Program-made: the position numbers and the translations under genes
Shown: positions 34,891 through 45,194 of the stretch, one piece after another
How positions within the stretch are numbered: the stretch's first letter is position 1
Layout: each line of letters opens with the position of its first letter
Notes under the pieces: generated by a model
The model's database searches: none
Told to the model about the DNA's origin: nothing
The model's input: the letters and a program-made list of their open reading frames with translations, nothing else
Source: Sesamum alatum
Taxonomy: Eukaryota; Streptophyta; Magnoliopsida; Lamiales; Pedaliaceae
DNA length: 64,000 nt
Direction of reading: 5' to 3'
Assembly (NCBI GenBank): GCA_034509735.1
Contig: JACGWO010000004.1
Location: forward strand, 14,427,395-14,491,394

Positions 34891-35179
34891 CATAGTTTTC
34901 TTATTTTTGAATATGGATACATTACATATGTATTCGCGTTAAATTGTTTAATAATTTTTGTTGTATGTTTGAATTTGGAAAGGTTTTCATCTGCTGAGTT
35001 TTGTTCCAATTATTATATATGTTGCGTTTTTCTTATTGATCACTGTTTTCAAATAAGTTTATTTTCTTTAATTTTATCAAAGTACTTACTGCTTTGTGTT
35101 CCTAGAAGAGTTCAAATAATTATCTTAGCTATATTTTGTTTAAGTTTTTAATTTTTTATTTTGTTCTAATACTTTTATT

Positions 35180-35884
35180 GGCAGAAGATGATAGATGTCC
35201 ACAAGAAAGAGCAACATGTAGTCCTTTCCGCCGTTCTTTTCTTTTCAGTTTTGGACCCTTGTGGGGCACAATTTTATTTTCTTTCACTAAGGACCTGGGA
35301 TCCCCCAACCAAAGTAGAGGCCCAAGTACAACCCCCATACTATGGGGTATCCACAGGTGGTTCAAGTGGCATCTACGTAGGACCTCTCAAGCCATGTTAA
35401 TGGGCCCCACAAGATCGAATAAGTTCTAGCCGCTCAAGTAGGGAGACATGGCAGCTGCAGGAGAAGGGCTGAAGGTGTCCTTATCCTTAAGAAAACCTTC
35501 AGCCCGAGAAACCTAGGGGGAGGAGGATATCCCCTTAACTACCTCCTCGGGAATCCAGGAACCTTATCCGTAATGGGCTCCCTTATCCCCCTCCCCCCCC
35601 TCCCCAAGAGGACCTGAAGAACCAGGAGATAACCTTCCCACTTAATTTGTAGGTTTTCGACCTTATCTAATTAGTTGAGGGGTTGCCAATAAATTGCAAG
35701 CTCCCCTAGTGGAGAAAAATTCAACTTCAACAAAAACTTCAAGTCCAATTTCTTACTTGTACACAAAAAATGAGAAATTTTATCTCGACTTCACTCATTT
35801 ATACTATATTAATTTCTATCATTTTAGCTCGTTATTTTGTACTCCAACTGGATCCGAGCATCTTTTTTTGCTCCTATCTACTGA
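35180..35884 (+). mobile_element. LTR of a Tat-like Ty3/gypsy element (start undefined)
   Basis: The right border is set by the primer-binding site that follows. The block includes GAAGGTGTCCTTATCC, AAAACCTTCAGCCC and GGGCTCCCTTATCC repeats, a pyrimidine run (CCCCCTCCCCCCCCTCCCC) and an AT-rich end near the border. I could not find the opposite LTR, so the left end is uncertain. Confidence 0.45.
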
Positions 35885-35899
35885 GCCGTCTGTGGGAAC
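35885..35899 (+). other. Retrotransposon primer-binding site
   Basis: GCCGTCTGTGGGAAC directly after the LTR is the characteristic minus-strand primer site of many plant Tat-type Ty3/gypsy elements. The gag next to it (36.8-37.5 kb) is, however, on the opposite strand, so this site and that gag are not from one intact element. Confidence 0.6.
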
Positions 35900-36236
35900 A
35901 CAGAACTAAAATGTGAGAACGATGTAGGTCACCACTTTGGAACCAAAGAACAGGAAGGAGACGATCAACAAGCTAGGCCCAACAAAAATGTCCAACTACC
36001 ACTAGGATACCCCCATCGAGATTGGAGGATGGAGAAGGACCCCCCGGCTCATACCAAACTAGCATCTCCGTGGATATAAGCATGCCTATAAAGAGAAGGG
36101 TTTTCTTCGTGCTTGTAAGGGGCTGAATTACTGTCCAGGAAGGGCTTAGCGGATTCCTTCCATTCCTACCCGGGGTGTAGGGCTTTATTTTCCTAAAAGG
36201 GAAAGTTAACAATAGAGATGTGTCTACTGCGAGTAT

Positions 36237-36396
36237 AGCTTATTAGTGTCTGGACAAAGGAAGATTCTTTTTTGTGTCTGTGTGGAAGATAGAGTTGTTA
36301 TTGTGTCTTTTTGAAAGCTTATTAGTGTCTGGACAAAGGAAGATTCTTTTTTGTGTCTGTGTGGAAGATAGAGTTGTTATTGTGTCTTTTTGAAAG
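36237..36396. repeat. Tandem repeat: two 80-bp units
   Basis: The unit TATTAGTGTCTGGACAAAGG... starts at 36241 and again at 36321 and is essentially identical. Beyond 36396 further weak copies of the GTGTCTATGTGGAA phrase continue to about 36600. Near-identity of the two units points to a recent duplication within older degenerate repeats. Confidence 0.9.
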
Positions 36397-36779
36397 ACAA
36401 TACTTTTTTCGTGTCTATGTGGAAAACAAACCTTTTTTGAAGATGCCTGCTTGGATCTAGGCTTATGTGTCTACACAGAGCATGGTCTATTTGAAGGTGC
36501 CAGCTTAGAATAGAGCTTGTGTGTCTATGTAGAAGACATGGCTTTTTTTGTGCTTGCTCAGCGTTGGGCTTGTGTGCCTGCATGAACAGTGCTTAGGTGA
36601 GTACATGGAGTTAGGCGAGGGTGCACGCTTGAATTAGGGTTTATATGCCAACATGGAGTAGGGCTCAGGGTGCTTGCACGAAATATAGATAAGCTGAGGA
36701 TGCTTGTCCGACTAGGGCTGGGGACACCTGCAGGGAACAAGGCTTATTTGAGGGCACCTGCACGAAGCATGGTTTATTC

Positions 36780-37560
36780 CTCAAGGTCTACATGGAGCAT
36801 TTGCCCCATCTTCTTGTCCTTGCGCTTTCACCATTGAATTCCTTCTTATACATTCGAGCCCCCTCCATGGTAATGTATTTTTCGACTCGAGTAAGGAGAC
36901 TGCCAAAATTGGGAGTGTGCTTATTAGAGAAGAAGTCCCCACATGTTCGTATATCAGAGGTAGTAGAAGGACCTCTTGCGCTGGTAAGTTAAAAAGTTGG
37001 AGATACTCCCTCACTAATTCGCCTTCCTTCTGCCTTACTTCAAAAGGATCGTGGTCGCTTTCCGTTATTGTTTACTGTTGACAAATTGGTGCAGTAAGAG
37101 AGAATAAAATTCTTCAAACATTCGGATTGATTCCTTGGTCAATTAGTTGAACTTGGGTCGGCCGTGTTAAGGTGGTTACGAACATGCAGCACTTGACCCC
37201 AATGGTCTAACGGTGGAGAAGGGCAACATTCTCGAAATAGGACAAGTGCTCCTAGCGATTTATGGTCCCATCGTACTCCGGCAGATTGGGCACCCTTCAA
37301 TTGGGGGAAAGCTTTTCTACAGGAGTTCTTCGCTGAAGGTAGTGTCCTCCTACTCTCCCTGGAGGACCCCTAAGGCACGTCTCTACAAGTCTAGCAGTCC
37401 TTACTGAAGCCTATCCATGCGCGTCCACCAATAGCTGGGGGCACAACCTGCGGGAGCAGGTGCTCCAGCCTTCCCCTAGAGGGATGTCCTATCGCAAAGT
37501 TCCCTACACATTCAAAGTTCAGTTAGTAGTGACATCAACATTAGGTAAGGATACCGTCGG
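36780..37560 (-). pseudogene. gag: Ty3/gypsy (Tat-like) gag remnant, inverted
   Basis: Read on the - strand this matches the gag at 2330-4905. An EYDGT-like start lies near 37290, then HLSYFENVALLHR, CCMFVTTLTRP, LLHQFVNSKQ near 37080, a REYLQLFNLPAQEV segment near 37010, and SLLTRVEKYITMEGARMYKKE near 36870. Several stops and frame changes interrupt it. It is the same gag type as the left element but in opposite orientation. Confidence 0.72.
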
Positions 37561-38716
37561 GACTGGTGGGGCCGTTGAAGGTAGGCCTTGAATGGTGGTA
37601 GTGATCATCCACTAGAGGGGGAGCATCCTCTTGGAAGAGGTGCTAGTAACATTTTCTTGTAAAGGCAAAAAAAGAAAGGACTTCCTCTTCAGGCCAAACT
37701 CTTACCTCTGTTGGATAAAGTCGCGTACTCTAATTAGGCGGTGGAGTCCTCACCTATTAGGTAGCATGGCTGAATGATGCTCATAAGAATGGGTTGGCTC
37801 AAAGAGGCCCAAGCGGCCTAAAAAGTAGAAAGATATCGCGATGGCCTAAGGAATGCAAGGCTCGAAAAACCTTAAAGAGGCCAAGAAACCTAATCTGGGT
37901 GAGGGCCTAGGGTGCCCTCATTGAGTCAGGAAAGAGGTGCCCCAGGCAATAAATTTACCCAAAGAGGCCTCGATACATAAAGAAGACCCACAAGCCTACC
38001 CGGAGGCTAAGGGCCTAAGATCCCCTAGCCAAAGCAGAGGAGACAATAATTAGACGACCTCAATGTAAAAGGAGAGAATGTGACAAGAAAGGCTTCTGCA
38101 ACAATTGATAATGGAAAAGAATGATGATAAAAATGCATCTGTAAGAGGATGAATTGAACACTAGAAGGCTGATTTTGATGTTTTCTCTAATGTTGACTAC
38201 ATTTAGCCACAATAGGAAGATGATGCGGAGATGAATAATGAAGCAGAGTCTTATCAAAATAGTTCAGTTGATGATCTTTTTTGAGAAAAAAAGTAGGCAA
38301 AAAGTAGTTGATGATCAAGTTAAAAAAATATATTGAAACAAAAATCCAAGGAGAAGAACGTTGGCCATGATGCACAAGTTAAAGAGAATAAAATGAAAAG
38401 AAAACTACATAGAGACAAGAGAAAGAAGCAGAAAAAAACAAATGAAGGGTAAAAATAATAGCAAGTCCAAGTTTCAATAATTGATCCCCATTAGGGTGGT
38501 TGATGGTAAATTTTAGAACCATAAGGAAGTGGTCTTTGGCAAATATCAGTACCTCAACGAAGGTAGGTGCAAAATAACTCTGATGTAAACATACATAACT
38601 AATTAAGCTATGAACTGTGATGAGAATATTATTATGAATGGTAGTTGACTGGGAGGAAAAACAAGATAGGAGACATGAAAAATATTTCGATTGTAAGAAG
38701 ATCAAAGAAAGCCCAC
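37561..38716. other. Retroelement-derived and AT-rich DNA
   Basis: 37561-38060 is rich in AAGAGGCC/AGGCCTAA words, probably the upstream gag region of the inverted element, without readable frames. 38060-38716 is purine-rich on the + strand, with no recognised gene. Confidence 0.4.
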
Positions 38717-39160
38717 TAGGGGTGGCAGATGAGTCGAGCCAACTCACGAGCTCGGCGAGCCGGCTCGACCAAAGCTCAGCTCGAGCTCGAACATTCTCAA
38801 ACTCGAGATAAGCCGGCTCAAGCTCGAGCTCCTTGATAAGTTGAGTTCAAGCCAACATACATCTGTTCGAAAGCTCGTGATATTTTCTCTATTTTTTATT
38901 GTTTATATATTTAACTACACATATAATAGTATATCAAGCTAATAAACAAAATATTTATAATATATTTTAATAACATAATTAATAATATTTTTAAAATAAT
39001 TATTACTTTAATTGTAATTTTAATTATTAATTGAAAAATTGAACAAGCTCGAGCTCGAGCTCGAGCCTAAAACTTTTGAGCTTGTTAAACTCCAGCTTGA
39101 AATCATAAGCTTGAGCTCGAGCCTGAATTTTTTGCCGAACTCGACTTGTTTACACCCCTA
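38717..39160. mobile_element. hAT-type MITE, 444 bp, with GAGCTC palindromes
   Basis: The ends are inverted: TAGGGGTGGCAGATGAGTCG on the left, and TAGGGGTGTAAACAAGTCG from the right, a well-known plant hAT MITE terminus. Subterminal arrays of GAGCTCGAGCTCGAGC occur at both ends, with an AT-rich centre. The flanking octamers no longer match, so the insertion is old. Confidence 0.75.
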
Positions 39161-39294
39161 CATAACCCTCTCATCGATCAAGACTCAAAATACAAATTTA
39201 CCCCCAATAGATTAGGAGACAACCATATAAAGAAAATTAAATGAGAGATTAAAATCGAGATTTTATATCTATTACAATAAATAAATTGAGTTAT

Positions 39295-41388
39295 CGATAC
39301 GGACATGTTTGGTATTTTTTCTATTCGAGCTAGGAAGAAATCTCCAGAAATTGAGGAAGAAGACGATGTTTTTGCTAAATTTGTGTTTTATGTCTCTTTC
39401 TTTCCTTCACCTTTCCCTAAATGGAGAGAATTGTTAGTACATTTGTTTCCTTGTTTTTAGGGACACCCTACAAGTGGCATTAATTATCATAAGCATATCT
39501 GCTACATATATATATTTATGTGGTACTAGGAAGGCGAATATCTAAGTTGGCTTTATTGGTGGACTTGTTGCATAACCTTGGTGGGCCGGTGGCTTAGTGA
39601 CTCTTTTGGGCCTAGCTGCTGAAAGAGCCCACGCTTCCCTTGTACCAATCATTGCCTGGACCTTCAAATTGGGCTTTGTCAAGCCCAGATATGAAAATCT
39701 AGCCCTTGATCTGCAGAGAGGGGCTGACTAGACGTGGGTTGGGCCAGCATTGGCAATTAGGCCCAAATTGTTATCATTGCCGTATCCTCTATATTGACCT
39801 TGTCCTCAAGGCCTAGATGTAAAAGTCCAGCCTTCAAGTCTGCAAATGGAGCCCAAATAGTGGTAGAAGGGGAATCATGCGTCCAGATGTCCCCTAGGTC
39901 AACTTCGCCTTTAGGGCAATGGGCGACGCTACCGAAGCTTCGATGGTCGACGCTCTATCACGGCGTTTGATGCCAGGAGGGGGGGGGGGGGGGGCGATTC
40001 GGATGTGGTGAGGTACGAACTATGCATATTGGCATAGGGGCATAGAAGCGGCGGATCTAAGGGAACAGAGAGGTACAAGCTTGCCAGCAAGGTTCACGGG
40101 GGGTGCAAGGCGCAGATCTAAAACGGTGAAAGGGGCCATGCGGAACCCAAAAATCGGCGAGGGAAAAGCGGGTACAGGGTGTCCTAGGTAACTTGAGATG
40201 TGACGATGGCCGTGATTGATGTGTCGCCGAAGAAGGATTCGAGTAGAGAGGCGGGTACAACCTAGTGAACGCGACATTCTAGCACTCCGACCATTGTGGC
40301 GGCGCAGATGTGGGACTTAGGAAGACTGAAATCCCATTTGAATAGAAGGAGGCGGAAGTGCTGGAACAACATCGGGACGGTGGCGCGTGAAAAATGGTTG
40401 CTGATCGGCAGCGACATAAGCATTAGAACTGGTGGCGGGGTCATAGGTCAGCTCCTACTGAAATCGGTCGAAGGATAACTTTCCCTGGTCGAAGCCAATT
40501 GTGCTCCCTGTTTGGAAATCCATCCACAAGCTTAATGAGAAACGAGCCAAGATTGGTGCGTCAACAAGGCTGAAATGATCGAAAAGTAACTGTTGCATTT
40601 GGCGTGGTTTGGGGGCGGAAAAAGCAAATAGATAAGGGGATGAAGATGAGGGGAGTTAGGGCAGGTATTTTTGTTGTGGCGTGGAGACAGAATTGGCCAA
40701 TAGAATTGGGTTGGTGGTTTGTTGTGGTTGTATTATTTTAGGTTTGTGGAGTGGGACAAGCAACATAGGAGTAGACGACGAAGGTGGAGGGAATATGAAG
40801 ATGGTGTGGTATGAGACGGAGGGATTGTTTAGGGAGTTGCGGTGGTTGTTTTTTCTGGGTTAGGGGGATAGTGGAGAGGGTGTGCCATCGGTCGCAGGAA
40901 ATGTAAGATAGAACTGTTGTTTCAGGTTGGCAAAGGTAGCCCTTGTTGCAGCAAAGCAAGCATCTGAAGTCGAACAGAGGTCATGGACAACAGAGGTCAG
41001 AGGTCATGCTGAAAATCTGAATGGGAGAGGTGAGCACGAGGGTGCATGGTGGAGGAAGAGATCAAAATGAAAGCACCATTTGATACGAACATGTTCGGTA
41101 TTTTTCCTATTCGAGCTAGGACGGACTCCAGATTTGAGGAAGAAGATGAGATTTCTACTAAATTTGTTCTCTATCTCTTTTTTTCCTTCACCTCTCCTTA
41201 AATGGAGAGAATTGTCAGTACATTTGTTCTCTTGTTTTTAGGATCCTCCTACAAGTGGCATTAATTAATGATAAGCATATCTACTACGTGTATATATATA
41301 TATATATGTATATATATGTGGTACTAGGAAGGGGAATATTTAAGTGACTTTATTGGTGGACTTGTTCCATAGCCTTGGATGGATCGGT
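39295..41388 (-). mobile_element. Internally deleted Ty3/gypsy element with two LTRs
   Basis: Two direct repeats of about 300 bp (39295-~39590 and 41081-41388) match closely: GATACGRACATGTTYGGTATTTTT, AAATGGAGAGAATTGT, ACAAGTGGCATTAATTA and TGTGGTACTAGGAAGG. On the - strand the right copy is the 5' LTR, followed by AAATGGTGCTTTCATTTTGA, a typical primer-site region. Next to the left copy, the - strand (about 39770-39850) encodes a ...HLGLEDKVNI end, the usual C-terminus of plant gypsy pol. The 1.5 kb between holds no protease, RT or integrase, so nearly all coding sequence is lost. A G18 run lies at 39977-39994. Confidence 0.72.
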
Positions 41389-42716
41389 TGTAGCACTCCC
41401 TACAACATTACGCTTTAATATCACTAATTATAATACATCATCCATAATTAAACCCGTTTTACAAGAAATTTATTTTAAAACCAATAAATCGTGAAGTACA
41501 AATTCAAATAAAAATATAATATCTCTGTAGTTATGTAGCTAAAGATCTCTACCCGAGATATCACTGCTGACCCACCTAATAAGACTGGCAGCACGACTTA
41601 TGATCCAATTCAGCTAGTCACTGTGACTTATATCCTGAAAAATATTGGCAAGGGATGAGCTGCCTACTCAATAAGTATAGCTAACCGGCCTATATACACA
41701 CATAATTACATGTCGTAACATGAGCCAACAAGTACTCAATATACGATTACCACAACATTACAAAGTCATCAATACCACAATCATGCATCAGTCTATAGTA
41801 CCATATCAGGATTCACAATTTATACTCTTGGGGCCCAGCTTACTCTAATTGGAGTACATCAGTCAATGGTTCTGCCGGCTGCCATCATCTCAATCAATGT
41901 CATATTGTATACAACACAGGATACCCGTCGAATGTGATATCCCCACACTCTCTACGTGTAGCAATATCAGCACAGAACATCACAACGAACATGGCATCCC
42001 CACACCACCCCAGTGTGTAGCTATCAGCATAGGATATTCCCCGCTACCTGGAATACCCCGGTACCCTACGCGCCATGGTACCTAGCTTATATTCATTTTT
42101 CTCATACCACATAGTCAATCACATCATCACAAACCATTGACTATGTTCCCCAACTAGATAAGTTATTTCTTTATCTCAATTTAACGATGTACACATAATT
42201 AACTTTTTCATTCAGCCCCATGCAACAATAGAATATAATAAAAGACAATCATCCGTTAATCTTTACATTACATAAATAATCACATATAAACACATAGAGA
42301 CAACTTCACAGAATAACCACGTAATCCAAATAAGCATTTACAAATACTAGCCAGGTTTATAACAAACACGTATAATCATATATACTTATATAGATTCAAT
42401 TAACTATACTTACCTCAAATCCCAAACGATTACATTAGTAAAAGGAGATGACCAATCCTCTACTTTATCCTCGTGTCCTATAATAGGTTATAATATACAT
42501 AATCAATATATTGAAAATATTATAAATTCCAAATGAAATTATTAAATAATATTTCTATATTTTTTTTTGTCAAATCTTTTAATATTTCATTTATATTGAA
42601 ATTCAAACCCCTTTCATTCATTGTCTAAATAACTAGATATTATAAGCTTTTTCAGTATATATATAATTTATCAATTAACTCATAAGAGCTTATTTTACCA
42701 AACCCCTCATGTTCTT
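41389..42716 (-). mobile_element. LTR of another Ty3/gypsy element (chromovirus-like), truncated
   Basis: It begins TGTAGCACTCCCTACA; on the - strand this is an LTR end ...GTAGGGAGTGCTACA. The - strand text CTTATTGAGTAGGCAGCTCATCC is typical of plant Tekay/Del-like LTRs. It abuts the right LTR of the deleted element and ends where the LTR-A fragment begins. No coding region; assignment by pattern only. Confidence 0.45.
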
Positions 42717-43566
42717 GAAATTGGGCGTCGATTCCCATCCTTGACTAGGTATTTATGCTTAATACTCGGGACTACGTATGCTTCATTGCGTCGACACTAG
42801 AAACCATTCCCTGTTCAACCAATCACTGTGGCCACAGCTTCAAATAGCATGAACGTGTCTCCGAGTGCGTAGGAGATACCTCTATCACATACTGACAGGA
42901 GACTGATCGTCTTCTTGGAATCCACCGTCCTCGCTACACATTCCGACTGCACTAGACAAGGCTTATGATGATCAACTTACAGAATGATCACCTCTCGCCA
43001 GATCCAAGATACATCCGTCCTGTGCACGCGACTGCCATGATCCCTCAAGTCTGAGGACTAGTCCCGTACTATCGGAACCGGGAAAATCCAATCATACCGA
43101 CCAAGCCTCCAAGGCTTCCATATGATGATCCCTGCGAGTCAATCCAGTCGGCTCGATCCCAGTCACCAACCCATCAAGATCGTGTAGGCGTCCCACGCCT
43201 GTCGTCGATGGAACACGGCACCCATCCAATGAACACGACTCTTGATGCAAGTCTCAATAGGAATCTCGATGCCCTGTCTCGAGGTCCTCGACTTGGAACG
43301 TTTCAGACCCAACTCTAAATCAGTTGGTTTCATGACCACCATCCAATGCGTGGCCCAACTGCACGAGTTGTTAACCGTGGTCTGTGGGCTTTGTTGCGAT
43401 ATAAGTAAAACACCGTTTTAACAAATGTGAAATGAGCACAACAAAGTAAGCACCAAAAGTGATAATACTCATTTTATTCATCACATAATAATATTACATT
43501 TACATCAAGTTGTATAATAGGTTACAAATCGCCAAACCTATTGGCTTTCTGGTCACCCATTCTAAT
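42717..43566 (-). mobile_element. Truncated LTR-A copy (5' 850 bp of the LTR)
   Basis: Closely follows 46565-47420: GAAATTGGGCGTCGATTCCC, CTTAATACTCG, a GGCCACAGCTTCAAA block, CGGTCCTCGCTACACATTCC, GTCTCGAGGTCCTCGACTTGG and the end GGCTTTCTGGTCACCCATTCTAATA. In the last word the terminal CAACA has changed. The 3' part of the LTR is missing. It looks much closer to the copy at 45195 than to those at 1.6-5.8 kb. Confidence 0.85.
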
Positions 43567-45194
43567 AATTTGTAAGTATTTTATTTGGTTTATAGGTGTA
43601 TATCTATATTTTTATAGTTATGCATATGCATACTGTGTGTTTTCCTTGATGTGTGACTTTGATGTGGAATTCTTCGAGTCTATGAGTATACTCTTTTACT
43701 TCCTTTTTTATTTCTTTCGCTCCACGTGTTTTCTATTTTTTTCGGGGCAATTAACTACTTTTGAAAGATACTTATAACACTAAATAAAATGCATAGTGAG
43801 CTTTGTTAATTAAATCTATATGCATGTATCATGAAAAACCCAAACATGGACTTAAGCTCTGATCCATATTACAGTGGCGAGGTATGCCAAATTCCGATTT
43901 CCCTTTTTGAGTTAGATTGCATTATGGATGTATTTAATAATAACCTTTAAATACTCAAATCAACTTTGATTTAGAAAAAAAAAAAAAAAAGATATCCGCT
44001 AATCTGGGAATAGTTGAGAAGTAGTATGACAGTTGTAGTTTTGTAAAGATGGCTAAGGAATACTTTTAGTGTCGATTTTTACATAATTAATATAGATTAG
44101 GGTTTTTCTCTTTTTGTTGTTGTTGTTGATTTATTTTTGAGTGAGGGAGTTTTATGCCTTATAATTGTTTTTGAGTTGACTTAGCACCATGTTCCATTAT
44201 TGTTTAAGTTGAAATCTTGGAATTGTGATTAAAAAACCTATGCTCAATGAGCTTATGGATATCGTTGCAAACACATTGTATAGTTGTTGAGAATGTAAGA
44301 TTGTAATGTTAGTAAATTATGGACAGGAAATTAGTTTGTGTGGTATGCTATTTTTTTTTAGTTCTGTAGTTGAATTTATGAACTGAATACTCAGTTAAAC
44401 GAATCATGGTGGACAAGTTCTAGGAGTGTGTAAATTGATATCAACTTCTATATAAAATAATGGCCTAAATATGATTTTGTGAAGCTTTCCCGTTATATTA
44501 AAGTTAAAGTTAATAACCTTTCTCCACAGCATTGTCAATTGTGTTATGAATTCGTTGAGTTAAGTATCTTAGTGGTAGTGAAAAAACAAGAAATTGTTTT
44601 GCGTGTGTCAAAAGGTGAAATTTCATTGATTTTGCTTTGGAGGTGTACCACATTTGTACACTTTGCTTTTGCAAATGAATTTGAAAGATCAAGCAGTTTG
44701 AATGACGTTGGGTGTTGAATTGATTAAGTTCGACATATAGGCAGGTGGTGGTTTTGGCCATATTAGTATAGGGATAAGATTGTCGGTTGTAGTATGATGC
44801 TTTTCACATTCTTCTTTTAGTGAATTATCTCAAAAATCACGTTTCTTATAAGTATTATGAGATTCGGTCTAATGTTTTTCCTTTTTAAGCGTCATTACGT
44901 GTAAAAATGTTATATGATTTTCTTACTCAATTGTAGCTTGGCCAACTTCACTTGAAAATGTTGTCTTAGGTACATAAATGTGTAATTTATTTGATTTTAA
45001 TTAGGTTGTCGGCATGTTTCTTTGTTCTTTTTCACATGATATATAGGAATACTACCAAAAATTTGTTTCTGAACATAAAAAAGGATTAAGTTATATGTTC
45101 GTTGAGTTTGAAATTTTCAAAACAATGGAGGATAGATTAATTCTTTGCTTAAGTTCTATCTATTTATTTACCATCTCAAAATTGATCAAAGGAT
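43567..45194. other. AT-rich DNA, no gene recognised
   Basis: T-rich non-coding DNA with short open frames on both strands (for example 44479-44718 + and 44510-44761 -) that show no family signature. It joins smoothly to the DNA after 47425 once the solo LTR is discounted. Confidence 0.5.

Noticed and set aside
36237..36600. CRISPR-like or satellite array
   Set aside because: Only two good 80-bp units without spacers; a eukaryotic tandem duplication in a retroelement leader is the simpler reading.
38717..39160. GAGCTC-rich palindromes as a regulatory array
   Set aside because: Better explained as the subterminal repeats of a hAT-type MITE with TAGGGGTG ends.
41849..42085. 78-codon open frame
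   Set aside because: Lies inside an LTR-like block on the opposite strand and has no recognisable domain.
44479..44761. Overlapping open frames on both strands
   Set aside because: No family signature, no splice or promoter context, and composition as expected for AT-rich non-coding DNA.
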